A DNA stretch of 20,383 nt from Glaesserella sp041814905 (GCF_041814905.1 NZ_JBGXYA010000085.1:1-20383), one strand, 5' to 3'. Positions 1 to 8,220 are shown, counted from the stretch's first letter. Notes: generated by a model not told the origin, from the sequence alone. Numbers and translations are program-made.

Positions 1-942
<942 letters not shown>

Positions 943-1010
943 TTTTTTGCCCCTGATTTGAGGTTTTTGTTCTTGAAATAGTCGCCCATTTCAACTGAAA
1001 ATCTTTGGTT

Positions 1011-1057
1011 ACAAGCGGTCGGTTTTTGCAAATTTTTTGCAAGATCTGACCGCTTGT
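1011..1057. repeat. Inverted pair of DNA uptake signal sequences (USS dyad) between rpoB and rpoC
   Basis: ACAAGCGGTC at 1011-1020 faces its exact complement GACCGCTTGT at 1048-1057. The 27-nt linker contains two TTGCAA motifs. This is the Apl-type USS with its AT-rich flank, arranged head to head and able to fold into a long hairpin. On the minus (rpoBC) strand no T-run follows, so it is a poor intrinsic terminator in the direction of rpoC transcription. Confidence 0.9.
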
Positions 1058-1065
1058 TTTACATA

Positions 1066-1149
1066 TCCCCTCGCCCGCTTGCGGGAGAGGGACAGAAAAA
1101 TTGCGTTCAGCAATTTTGAGCTGTCTCTCCCCCGCCTGCGGGGGAGAGG
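1066..1149. repeat. REP/BIME-like nested palindrome between rpoB and rpoC
   Basis: Three consecutive hairpins are visible. H1 (1068-1091) pairs a CCCGC-containing arm with GCGGG and has one mismatch. H2 (1091-1125) pairs GACAG with CTGTC and AAAATTGC with GCAATTTT. H3 (1125-1148) has perfect 11-nt arms, CTCTCCCCCGC and its complement. The left half is also an imperfect inverted copy of the right half, so the whole segment is one long interrupted palindrome. It is GC-rich against an AT-rich surround. It starts 8 nt after the rpoB stop codon. The pattern (GC-rich palindrome, spacer, inverted palindrome) resembles REP/BIME units; I cannot assign a named family. Confidence 0.75.
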
Positions 1150-1156
1150 AAATGTA

Positions 1157-4100
1157 TTACGCTTCGTCCAACTCCATATCGATACCTAATGCACGAATCT
1201 CTTTGGTAATCACGTTAAAGGATTCTGGCATTCCCGGTTCCATATAGTGTGTACCGTCCACGATGTTTTTGTACATCTTCGTACGACCGTTTACGTCGTC
1301 CGATTTCACCGTGAGCATTTCTTGTAAGGTGTAAGCGGCACCGTATGCTTCTAATGCCCAAACCTCCATCTCACCGAAACGCTGACCACCAAATTGTGCT
1401 TTACCGCCGAGTGGTTGTTGGGTAACAAGACTATAAGAACCTGTTGAACGAGCGTGCATTTTGTCATCCACTAAGTGGTTCAATTTGAGCATATACATAT
1501 AACCTACGGTGACCGGACGCTCAAATTTCTCACCGGTACGTCCGTCATATAAGGTAATTTGACCTGATGTCGGTAAGCCGCCAAGTTCAAGTAAACCTTT
1601 GATCTCGCTTTCGTGCGCGCCGTCGAATACTGGTGTCGCAAGCGGTAAGCCTTTGCGTAAGTTTTTCGCTAATGCCATCACTTCTTCATCGCTGAAGGTG
1701 CTTAAATCAACGACTTGTGAACCATGACCTAAGTCGTAGGCTTTTTGCATATACTCACGCAATTTCGCGATCGACTGTTGCTGTTTGATCATTTGATTGA
1801 TCTGATCGCCGATACCGCGCGCCGCTAAGCCTAAGTGGGTTTCTAAGATCTGACCGATGTTCATACGAGACGGAACGCCTAACGGGTTCAACACGATTTC
1901 TACCGGCTGACCGTTTTCGTCATACGGCATATCTTCTACAGGGTTGATTTTCGAGATAACCCCTTTGTTACCGTGACGCCCCGCCATTTTATCACCCGGC
2001 TGAATTTGGCGTTTCACCGCAAGGTAAACTTTCACCACTTTCAATACGCCCGGCGCTAAATCGTCGCCTTGAATGATCTTGTTGCGTTTAATTTCAAGTT
2101 TACGTTCAAACTCTTTGCGTAACTCTTCGTGTTGTTCCGCAAGTTGTTCTAATTGGTTTTGTTTTTCTTCGTCTTCAAGGGTTTGTTCTAACCATTTCTC
2201 ATTGGCAAGAGAATCTAAAGTTGACTCAGACACGCCACCATCAATTAACAAGTTACGAACACGGGTGAATAAACCGGCTTCCAAAATCGCTAATTCTTCT
2301 GCAAGGTCTTTCTTCGCGTCACGAAGTTGCATTTCTTCGATTTCTTTTGCTCGTTTGTCTTTCTCTACGCCATCACGGGTGAAAACTTGAACGTCGATAA
2401 CGGTACCTGATGTGCCGTTTGGTACGCGTAAAGAAGAGTCTTTTACGTCAGACGCTTTTTCACCGAAGATCGCACGCAATAATTTCTCTTCCGGGGTTAA
2501 TTGAGTTTCACCTTTTGGTGTCACTTTCCCCACCAGAATATCGCCGCCTTTCACTTCCGCACCGATATACACGATACCTGACTCATCCAGTTTGCTTAAC
2601 GCAGATTCACCTACGTTTGGAATATCTGCGGTGATCTCTTCTGCACCGAGTTTGGTATCACGCGCCACACAAGATAACTCTTGAATGTGGATGGTGGTAA
2701 AGCGGTCTTCTTGTACCACGCGCTCAGACACCAACATTGAGTCTTCAAAGTTATAACCATTCCAAGGCATAAATGCTACACGAATGTTTTGACCTAAAGC
2801 TAATTCGCCTAAATCCGTTGAAGGACCGTCTGCCAAGATTTCACCGCGTTCTACCGGCTCGCCTAATTCCACGCAAGGAATTTGGTTAATACAGGTATTT
2901 TGGTTTGAGCGGGTATATTTGATTAAGTTATAAATATCAATACCAGCTTCGCCCGCGACAGTTTCATCTTCATTGACTTTCACCACGATACGAGACGCAT
3001 CAACGTACTGGATCACCCCACCACGTTTCGCTACCACCGCCACACCGGAGTCAAGGGCTACGGCTTTTTCAATACCTGTACCGACTAACGGTTTGTCCGC
3101 ACGTAAAGTAGGCACCGCCTGACGTTGCATGTTTGCTCCCATCAAGGCACGGTTCGCATCGTCATGCTCAAGGAACGGAATCAATGCGGCAGCGACAGAA
3201 ACCACTTGTTGGGTTGAAACGTCCATATAGTGAATTTCTTCCGGACGATATAAACCGGATTCACCATGTTCACCACGGCAGGTTACATAGGTGTCGGTAA
3301 AGCGAAACTCATCATCTAAGTTTGAGTTCGCCTGAGCGATTACGTAGTTGCCTTCTTCAATCGCTGATAAGTATTCGATCTCTTCGGTCACTTGACCGTT
3401 TACCACTTTACGATATGGGGTTTCTAAGAAACCGTAATCATTGGTACGCGCATAGACAGAAAGTGAGTTGATCAAACCGATGTTCGGACCTTCAGGGGTT
3501 TCAATCGGACAAACACGACCATAGTGGGTTGCGTGAACGTCACGTACTTCAAAGCCTGCGCGTTCACGGGTTAAACCGCCCGGACCTAATGCTGAAATAC
3601 GGCGTTTGTGTGTAACCTCTGAAAGCGGGTTGTTTTGATCCATAAATTGCGAAAGTTGTGATGAACCGAAGAACTCTTTCACTGCCGCAGAAATCGGTTT
3701 TGCGTTGATTAAATCTTGTGGAGTTACGCCGTCTAAGTCACCTAATGAAAGACGCTCGCGCACCGCACGCTCAACACGTACTAAGCCGATACGGAATTGG
3801 TTTTCCGCCATTTCGCCTACCGAACGGATACGGCGGTTGCCTAAGTGGTCGATATCGTCCACTTCACCACGACCATTACGGATATCAATTAATTTTCTCA
3901 TGACATTGATAATGTCATCGTTACTTAAAATACCCGAGCCTACGCCTTCCGGAATATCTAAAGAACGATTGAATTTCATACGACCTACCGCGGAAAGATC
4001 ATAACGGTCGGTTGAGAAGAACATATTGTCAAATAACGCTTCTGCCGCTTCTTTTGTTGGCGGCTCACCCGGGCGCATCATACGGTAAATTTCGACTAAT

Positions 4101-5185
4101 GCACTTAAACGATCAGTTGTCGGGTCAATACGTACGGTTTCAGAAATATAAGGACCATGATCCAAATCATTAGTAAATAACACTTCGATTTGGTGATAGC
4201 CTGCTTGAACCAATTTTTCTAATAATTCAAGACCGATTTCGGTATTTGCCGCACAAAGTACTTCACCGGTAGAAAGATCAATATAATCTTTCGCCGTCAC
4301 TCGCCCTATAATATATTCGGTCGGTACTTCGATTTGTGTCACGTTATCTTTTTCTAAACCACGAATGTGGCGTGCCGTGATACGACGACCGCTCTCGACA
4401 TACACTTTGCCGTTCGCTTCAATATCAAACGCAGCCGTTTCACCGCGTAAACGCTCAGGCACTAAAGTCATTAATAATTTATTATCTTTAACTTCAAATA
4501 CCACTGTTTCGAAGAACATATTTAAGATTTCTTCGGTTGTGTAGCCTAATGCACGCAGAATAATGGTTGCCGGTAATTTACGACGACGGTCGATACGTGC
4601 ATATAAGTTATCTTTCGGGTCGAACTCAAAATCTAACCAAGAACCACGGTAAGGAATGATACGTGCGTTATAAAGCACTTTACCTGAAGCGTGGGTTTTA
4701 CCTTTGTCAGAATCGAAGAATACGCCCGGACTACGATGTAACTGAGACACGATAACACGCTCAGTACCGTTGATCACGAAAGTACCGTTGTCGGTCATTA
4801 ATGGGATTTCGCCCATATAGACGTTTTGCTCTTTGATGTCTTTGACTGTGCCTGCTGCCGCTTCGCGGTCAAAGGTCACAAGACGAAGTTTTACACGTAA
4901 AGGTGCTGCATAGGTTGTACCGCGAATTTGGCATTCACGCACATCAAATACAGGTTCGCCTAATTCGTAAGAAACGTATTGTAATTCCGTAGCTCCATTG
5001 CTGCTGACAATTGGAAATACTGAACGGAATGCCGCTTCTAAACCTTGTTGTCCTTCAGGATCTCTTTGAATAAATTTATCAAAAGAGTCAAGCTGAATTG
5101 TTAATAGATAAGGTACGTTCAGAACTTGTGAGCGTTTGCCAAAGCTCTTACGGATACGCTTTTTCTCGGAATATGAGTATGCCAT
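1157..5185 (-). CDS. rpoB: RNA polymerase beta subunit
   Basis: Beta subunit of RNA polymerase. The product is 1342 aa, the same length as in E. coli. I chose the ATG at 5183-5185 (MAYSYSEKKRIRKSFGKR) because it matches family N-termini and has AGAGG upstream. The frame stays open 40 codons further to a TTG at 5305, but that stretch looks like untranslated leader. The rifampicin-binding cluster (FGSSQLSQFMDQNNPLSEVTHKRR) is intact. Codons 516 (GAT, Asp), 526 (CAC, His) and 531 (TCA, Ser) are all wild type by E. coli numbering, so a rifampicin-sensitive allele is inferred. The C-terminus ends MELDEA. The gene is preceded by its own likely promoter and a long leader, and followed by the repeat-bearing gap to rpoC. 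Confidence 0.98.
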   Translation of the reverse strand: MAYSYSEKKRIRKSFGKRSQVLNVPYLLTIQLDSFDKFIQRDPEGQQGLEAAFRSVFPIVSSNGATELQYVSYELGEPVFDVRECQIRGTTYAAPLRVKLRLVTFDREAAAGTVKDIKEQNVYMGEIPLMTDNGTFVINGTERVIVSQLHRSPGVFFDSDKGKTHASGKVLYNARIIPYRGSWLDFEFDPKDNLYARIDRRRKLPATIILRALGYTTEEILNMFFETVVFEVKDNKLLMTLVPERLRGETAAFDIEANGKVYVESGRRITARHIRGLEKDNVTQIEVPTEYIIGRVTAKDYIDLSTGEVLCAANTEIGLELLEKLVQAGYHQIEVLFTNDLDHGPYISETVRIDPTTDRLSALVEIYRMMRPGEPPTKEAAEALFDNMFFSTDRYDLSAVGRMKFNRSLDIPEGVGSGILSNDDIINVMRKLIDIRNGRGEVDDIDHLGNRRIRSVGEMAENQFRIGLVRVERAVRERLSLGDLDGVTPQDLINAKPISAAVKEFFGSSQLSQFMDQNNPLSEVTHKRRISALGPGGLTRERAGFEVRDVHATHYGRVCPIETPEGPNIGLINSLSVYARTNDYGFLETPYRKVVNGQVTEEIEYLSAIEEGNYVIAQANSNLDDEFRFTDTYVTCRGEHGESGLYRPEEIHYMDVSTQQVVSVAAALIPFLEHDDANRALMGANMQRQAVPTLRADKPLVGTGIEKAVALDSGVAVVAKRGGVIQYVDASRIVVKVNEDETVAGEAGIDIYNLIKYTRSNQNTCINQIPCVELGEPVERGEILADGPSTDLGELALGQNIRVAFMPWNGYNFEDSMLVSERVVQEDRFTTIHIQELSCVARDTKLGAEEITADIPNVGESALSKLDESGIVYIGAEVKGGDILVGKVTPKGETQLTPEEKLLRAIFGEKASDVKDSSLRVPNGTSGTVIDVQVFTRDGVEKDKRAKEIEEMQLRDAKKDLAEELAILEAGLFTRVRNLLIDGGVSESTLDSLANEKWLEQTLEDEEKQNQLEQLAEQHEELRKEFERKLEIKRNKIIQGDDLAPGVLKVVKVYLAVKRQIQPGDKMAGRHGNKGVISKINPVEDMPYDENGQPVEIVLNPLGVPSRMNIGQILETHLGLAARGIGDQINQMIKQQQSIAKLREYMQKAYDLGHGSQVVDLSTFSDEEVMALAKNLRKGLPLATPVFDGAHESEIKGLLELGGLPTSGQITLYDGRTGEKFERPVTVGYMYMLKLNHLVDDKMHARSTGSYSLVTQQPLGGKAQFGGQRFGEMEVWALEAYGAAYTLQEMLTVKSDDVNGRTKMYKNIVDGTHYMEPGMPESFNVITKEIRALGIDMELDEA

Positions 5186-5369
5186 TGTTAGATAGCCTCT
5201 GATTTTTTTATTTGGTTGTTGAACTTCACAGCCGCCCGGACAGGCAGAAGTGGCATTATAAAAATGATACGAGGTGTCGTTTTCCAAGTTCACACAAAGG
5301 GTCAAAAATCACTACCGCAGAGATTAGCTTGGGAGAGGAACAGTTTTTGCAAATTTTTATGCAAATCTG

Positions 5370-5378
5370 ACCGCTTGT
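5370..5378 (-). repeat. DNA uptake signal sequence, single copy with decayed partner
   Basis: ACCGCTTGT is the exact complement of the USS word. The 27 nt to its left (TTTTTGCAAAT and a second GCAAAT) match the linker of the dyad at 1011-1057, but the opposite arm is missing. It looks like half of a former dyad. Confidence 0.85.
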
Positions 5379-5514
5379 AAGGCGAATATTAACCCACCAT
5401 TACCGGATCTATAAATTATCAGACGGCCCAACCATCCAAAAACAACTATTATAAATCAATAAGTTAGATAAATTAAAACGACTCAAATTTAACTAACTTT
5501 ATTCAAGCACAAAA

Positions 5515-5538
5515 GGCTAGACGAAAATTCATCTAGCC
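5515..5538 (-). terminator. Attenuator-like hairpin just after the rpoB promoter
   Basis: On the minus strand GGCTAGA pairs with TCTAGCC over a 10-nt loop, followed at once by TTTTGTG. It lies about 19-42 nt after the inferred start site. The short T-run makes it a weak terminator or pause site, or a 5'-end stabiliser. Function is inferred. Confidence 0.4.
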
Positions 5539-5562
5539 ATCTATGCGAAATTCGGGCTGGAA

Positions 5563-5591
5563 ATTATATGAGAAATGAGCGGTTGAATCAA
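5563..5591 (-). promoter_or_regulatory. Sigma-70 promoter for rpoBC
   Basis: On the minus strand TTGATT (5591-5586) is followed by a 17-nt spacer and a perfect TATAAT (5568-5563). Transcription would start near 5556 after a C-rich discriminator. It lies immediately downstream of the rplL terminator, so it would give rpoBC transcription independent of the ribosomal protein genes. Confidence 0.75.
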
Positions 5592-5621
5592 TATAGAAAT
5601 AATAATTACATTATAAAAAAC

Positions 5622-5650
5622 AAAAACCCCGATGTTTCCATCGGGGTTTT
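5622..5650 (-). terminator. Intrinsic terminator/attenuator between rplL and rpoB
   Basis: On the minus strand the perfect 8-bp stem CCCCGATG/CATCGGGG with a 4-nt loop is extended by four A:T pairs and followed by TTTTTGTTTTTT. It starts about 30 nt after the rplL stop. The E. coli rplL-rpoB attenuator is at the equivalent place, so partial read-through into rpoBC is likely but not shown here. Confidence 0.85.
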
Positions 5651-5681
5651 CTGAACTTAGAAAGTCGATCAAAAATCAAAA

Positions 5682-6050
5682 TTATTTGATTTCTACTTGT
5701 GCACCGGCTTCTTCTAATTCTTTCTTAAGTGCTTCAGCTTCAGCTTTAGAGATACCTTCTTTAACTGCTGCCGGAGCTGCTTCAACTAAGTCTTTCGCTT
5801 CTTTTAAGCCTAAACCTGTTGCGCCACGTACTGCTTTGATTACTGCTACTTTGTTAGCACCTGCTGCTGCAAGGATAACATCGAATTCTGTTTTCTCTTC
5901 AGCTGCTTCTGCCGGACCTGCTGCTACTGCAACTGCTGCCGCCGCTGCTGATACACCGAATTTTTCTTCCATCGCAGAGATTAATTCAACGATTTCTGAT
6001 ACTGATTTAGAAGCAATCGCTTCAATGATTTGTTCGTTAGTTAATGACAT
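5682..6050 (-). CDS. rplL: 50S ribosomal protein L7/L12
   Basis: L7/L12 forms the mobile stalk dimers that recruit and stimulate translational GTPases. The product is 122 aa (E. coli 121). The N-terminal dimerisation helices (MSLTNEQIIEAIAS to MEEKFGVS) are followed by an alanine-rich hinge at about 35-52 and the globular domain with KAVRGATGLGLKEAKDLVE. I chose the ATG at 6048-6050 over an upstream in-frame TTG because MSLTNEQ aligns with the family start and AGGA lies upstream. It follows rplJ by 57 nt in one operon and ends at a strong terminator. Its level should be coupled to L10 through the L10 leader. Confidence 0.98.
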   Translation of the reverse strand: MSLTNEQIIEAIASKSVSEIVELISAMEEKFGVSAAAAAVAVAAGPAEAAEEKTEFDVILAAAGANKVAVIKAVRGATGLGLKEAKDLVEAAPAAVKEGISKAEAEALKKELEEAGAQVEIK

Positions 6051-6107
6051 AACAATCAATTCCTAAAGTAAATAAGTTAAACGAGTTGAGAATACGGCGA
6101 ATAAAAA

Positions 6108-6599
6108 TTATGCCGCTTCTTGTAATTTGTCGCGTAATGCCGCAAGAGTGCGAACAAGTTTGCCTGCCGCAGCTTCTTTCATTGTGCCCATTAAACGTGC
6201 AATTGCTTCTTCGTAAGTCGGTAATGTTGCCAAGAATTCAACATCTTGGATTTTACCTTCAAAGGCCGCACCTTTAACTTCAAACTCTTTGTTTGCTTTT
6301 GCAAAGTCTTTGAACAAACGTGCTGCTGCACCCGGGTGTTCGTTAGAGAATGCAATAAGAGTCGGACCGGTAAACGTATCTTTTAAGCACTCGAATTCAG
6401 TACCTTCAACCGCACGACGTAATAAAGTATTACGAACAACGCGCATTGAAACGCCTGCTTCACGAGCTGCTTTACGTAACTCAGTCATTTTCTCTACTGT
6501 GACGCCGCGAGAATCCGCAACCACAGCTGAAAGGGCACCTTTGGCAGCTTCGTTTACTTCAGCAACAATTGCTTGTTTGTCTTGAAGATTTAATGCCAT
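6108..6599 (-). CDS. rplJ: 50S ribosomal protein L10
   Basis: L10 anchors L7/L12 dimers to 23S rRNA and, as the L10(L12)4 complex, represses its own mRNA. The product is 163 aa (E. coli 165). The N-terminal RNA-binding domain runs from MALNLQDKQAIVAEVNE through VRNTLLRRAVEGTEF. The C-terminal helix ending LRDKLQEAA is the L12-binding region. I chose the ATG at 6597-6599 because it matches the family and has AGGAG 9 nt upstream. The frame is open further upstream, but that stretch is the L10 leader. It is first in the rplJ-rplL unit, with its own promoter 240 bp upstream. Confidence 0.98.
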   Translation of the reverse strand: MALNLQDKQAIVAEVNEAAKGALSAVVADSRGVTVEKMTELRKAAREAGVSMRVVRNTLLRRAVEGTEFECLKDTFTGPTLIAFSNEHPGAAARLFKDFAKANKEFEVKGAAFEGKIQDVEFLATLPTYEEAIARLMGTMKEAAAGKLVRTLAALRDKLQEAA

Positions 6600-6689
6600 T
6601 GGTTTTAGCTCCTGATACACTCCACTTAAAACGTGGAATTTACAAAAAATCTCAAAAAAGTAACCGCTTGAGCGACGTTTTTGAGCCTC

Positions 6690-6800
6690 AAGGTGTACAG
6701 AAGCAGATAATTCTGTCTGTTCACCATCTACGTAGGTTGTTTTCATTAAGAAACTGTTCACACAGCTTCACCTACGGTCTTGGACGGGGCTTGAGATAAG
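6690..6800 (-). promoter_or_regulatory. L10 leader: autoregulatory binding site for L10(L12)4
   Basis: On the minus strand GTCCAAGACCGTAGGTGA (near 6785-6768) and CCTACGTAGATGGTGAA (6736-6720) pair through CCGTAGG/CCTACG. These two blocks are the conserved arms of the L10 leader known upstream of enterobacterial rplJ. They lie about 120-190 nt before the rplJ start. Further stems follow (TCCAC/GTGGA at 6618-6636, just before the ribosome binding site), which could transmit L10 binding to translation initiation. The motif match is by eye; exact ends are approximate. Confidence 0.8.
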
Positions 6801-6841
6801 GCAAGCACCATCATTGGCTTTTCAGCCAAAAAGAGCCGCAG

Positions 6842-6870
6842 ATTATAAAAATAACCTACGCTCTTGTAAA
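6842..6870 (-). promoter_or_regulatory. Sigma-70 promoter for rplJL
   Basis: On the minus strand TTTACA (6870-6865), a 17-nt spacer and TATAAT (6847-6842) give one mismatch to consensus in twelve. The start would be near 6835, giving a rplJ leader of about 235 nt that contains the whole L10 leader. No intrinsic terminator was seen between rplA and this promoter, so rplKA transcripts may also read through. Confidence 0.8.
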
Positions 6871-6888
6871 GTTTAATTTATCAACAAA

Positions 6889-7578
6889 TTAGAGTGAAGC
6901 TTGATCAACTGCGACACCGGCACCCATTGTGGTAGAGATGCTCACTTTCTTGATAAAGATACCTTTCGCTGTTGTCGGTTTTGCTTTAGTTAAAGCAGCC
7001 AACAATGCTTTTAAGTTGTCAGTTAATTGCTCAGCCGTAAAATCCACTTTACCGATTGTGGTATGGATAATCCCGTTTTTGTCGTTACGGTAACGGATCT
7101 GACCAGATTTAGCATTTTTAACCGCTTCCGCTACGTTTGGCGTTACTGTACCCACTTTCGGGTTTGGCATTAAGCCACGCGGACCAAGAATTTGACCCAA
7201 TTGACCAACAACACGCATTGCATCCGGAGAAGCAATAACCACATCGAAGTTCATTTCGCCTTTTTTAACTTGTTCTGCTAAGTCTTCCATACCGACTAAA
7301 TCTGCGCCTGCTGCTTTTGCTGCTTCTGCGTTTGCACCCTGTGTAAACACAGCAACACGTGCCGTACGACCCGTACCGTGTGGTAATACGGTTGCACCAC
7401 GCACGTTTTGGTCTGATTTACGCGGGTCGATACCTAAGTTTACCGCAACATCCACGCTCTCAACGAATTTAGCGGTCGCAAATTGTTTTAACACTGCGAT
7501 TGCTTCATTGATTTCATAAGCTTTTGTAGAATCTACGCCGGCTTTAATTGCTTTCATACGTTTTGTAAGTTTAGCCAT
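6889..7578 (-). CDS. rplA: 50S ribosomal protein L1
   Basis: L1 forms the L1 stalk of the 50S subunit near the E site and in E. coli represses translation of the L11 operon mRNA. The product is 229 aa (E. coli 234, with a few C-terminal residues fewer). Hallmarks are the MAKLTKRMKAIK start, GATVLPHGTGR, GQILGPRGLMPNPKVGTVT and KKVSISTTMGAGVAVDQASL. I chose the ATG at 7576-7578 because it is the family start and GGAGGG lies about 9 nt upstream, overlapping the rplK stop. The rplK-rplA gap is only 4 nt, so the two are translationally coupled. Confidence 0.98.
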   Translation of the reverse strand: MAKLTKRMKAIKAGVDSTKAYEINEAIAVLKQFATAKFVESVDVAVNLGIDPRKSDQNVRGATVLPHGTGRTARVAVFTQGANAEAAKAAGADLVGMEDLAEQVKKGEMNFDVVIASPDAMRVVGQLGQILGPRGLMPNPKVGTVTPNVAEAVKNAKSGQIRYRNDKNGIIHTTIGKVDFTAEQLTDNLKALLAALTKAKPTTAKGIFIKKVSISTTMGAGVAVDQASL

Positions 7579-7582
7579 CAGA

Positions 7583-8011
7583 TTAACCCTCCACAACTAA
7601 ACCCATTGAACGTGCAGTACCTTCAATAGATTTCATCTTAGTTTCGATAGTCGCACCCGTCATATCTGCCGCTTTAGTTTCAGCGATTTGGCGGATTTGT
7701 TCTTTAGTTACTTTACCTACTTTGTCTTTATTTGGTTTTGCAGAACCAGATTTAAGACCTGCGGCTTTCTTAAGTAATACGGCAGCCGGTGGAGTTTTAG
7801 TAACGAACGTGAAAGAACGGTCTGCGTAAACGGTAATAACAACCGGAATCGGTAAACCTTTTTCTAAGCTTTCTGTACGCGCATTGAATGCTTTACAGAA
7901 TTCCATGATGTTCACACCTTGTTGACCTAACGCAGGACCAACTGGTGGTGATGGGTTAGCCATACCCGCTGCGACTTGCAGTTTAACGTAGGCTTGGACT
8001 TTTTTTGCCAT
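7583..8011 (-). CDS. rplK: 50S ribosomal protein L11
   Basis: L11 binds the GTPase-associated centre of 23S rRNA and is needed for RelA activation by uncharged tRNA. The product is 142 aa, exactly the E. coli length. The N-terminal domain carries AGMANPSPPVGPALGQQGVN, the proline-rich segment bound by thiostrepton-type drugs. The C-terminal RNA-binding domain spans KAADMTGATIETKMKSIEGTARSMGL. The ATG at 8009-8011 has GAGGAAA upstream. It is the first gene of rplK-rplA, preceded by a strong promoter and a structured leader where L1 feedback would be expected. Confidence 0.98.
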   Translation of the reverse strand: MAKKVQAYVKLQVAAGMANPSPPVGPALGQQGVNIMEFCKAFNARTESLEKGLPIPVVITVYADRSFTFVTKTPPAAVLLKKAAGLKSGSAKPNKDKVGKVTKEQIRQIAETKAADMTGATIETKMKSIEGTARSMGLVVEG

Positions 8012-8038
8012 TTTAGTTTCCTCTTAATGGGTGATAAC

Positions 8039-8099
8039 GCTAGTTTAACTAGCTCCCCTGTTTACAAAAAAATTACGAGTCAGTACAACCGGCTCGTAA
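8039..8099 (-). promoter_or_regulatory. Structured rplK leader, candidate L1 control site and attenuator
   Basis: On the minus strand a stem TTACGAG/CTCGTAA (8099-8073) is followed directly by seven T (8072-8066), giving an attenuator-like element. Next comes GCTAG/CTAGC around TTAAA (8053-8039), flanked by GGGG and CACCC close to the ribosome binding site. In E. coli L1 binds the L11 operon leader near the start of rplK. Assigning the L1 site to the second stem is inference. Confidence 0.45.
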
Positions 8100-8110
8100 A
8101 TAGGTCGCGA

Positions 8111-8139
8111 ATTCTACTGAACTCACGACGTTTTTTCAA
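8111..8139 (-). promoter_or_regulatory. Sigma-70 promoter for rplKA with GC-rich discriminator
   Basis: On the minus strand TTGAAA (8139-8134), a 17-nt spacer and TAGAAT (8116-8111) are followed by TCGCGACC. A GC-rich segment between -10 and the start is typical of promoters under stringent (ppGpp) control. Transcription would start near 8104. Confidence 0.75.
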
Positions 8140-8173
8140 GCAAAACCAGTATGATTTTGCAAAAAATTGATGA

Positions 8174-8201
8174 AAACAGACCGCTTGCAAGCGGTCTGTT
8201 T
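8174..8201 (-). terminator. Perfect 28-nt palindrome ending the secE-nusG unit
   Basis: AAACAGACCGCTTG is followed directly by its complement CAAGCGGTCTGTTT, with no spacer; in RNA this folds with a few central bases as loop. It contains two USS-like cores (AAGCGGTC) fused back to back, but with G in place of the first A of ACAAGCGGT. On the minus strand the stem is followed by TTCATCAATTTTTTG. Position 19 nt after the nusG stop supports a terminator. Confidence 0.8.
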
Positions 8202-8220
8202 CAGCCAAAAATTTACCGAT

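Larger units (their letters stand above)
5186..5562 (-). promoter_or_regulatory. Long 5' leader of rpoB
   Basis: The stretch between the inferred rpoB promoter and the rpoB start holds no credible gene. It contains an early hairpin (5515-5538), one exact USS (5370-5378, minus orientation) preceded by the usual TTTTTGCAAAT flank, and a weaker stem at 5223-5251 (ACTTC with GAAGT, plus GCC with GGC) about 40 nt before the start codon. If transcription starts near 5556, the leader is about 370 nt. E. coli also has a long rplL-rpoB region with RNA processing; equivalence here is inferred. Confidence 0.55.

Noticed and set aside
1011..1057. The rpoB-rpoC USS dyad as a strong terminator
   Set aside because: No T-run follows on the transcribed strand, and termination here would starve the cell of beta'.
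5186..5305. A 40-codon in-frame N-terminal extension of rpoB
   Set aside because: It starts at TTG without a clear ribosome binding site, has no resemblance to RpoB, and the ATG at 5185 gives exactly the expected 1342 aa.
5632..6066. A 144-codon open frame opposite rplL
   Set aside because: It is the antisense of the alanine-rich rplL sequence; its Ser/Ala-rich composition is a mirror artefact.
6600..6761. A 54-codon in-frame extension of rplJ
   Set aside because: The stretch overlaps the L10 leader and follows no family N-terminus; the ATG at 6599 has an ideal AGGAG.
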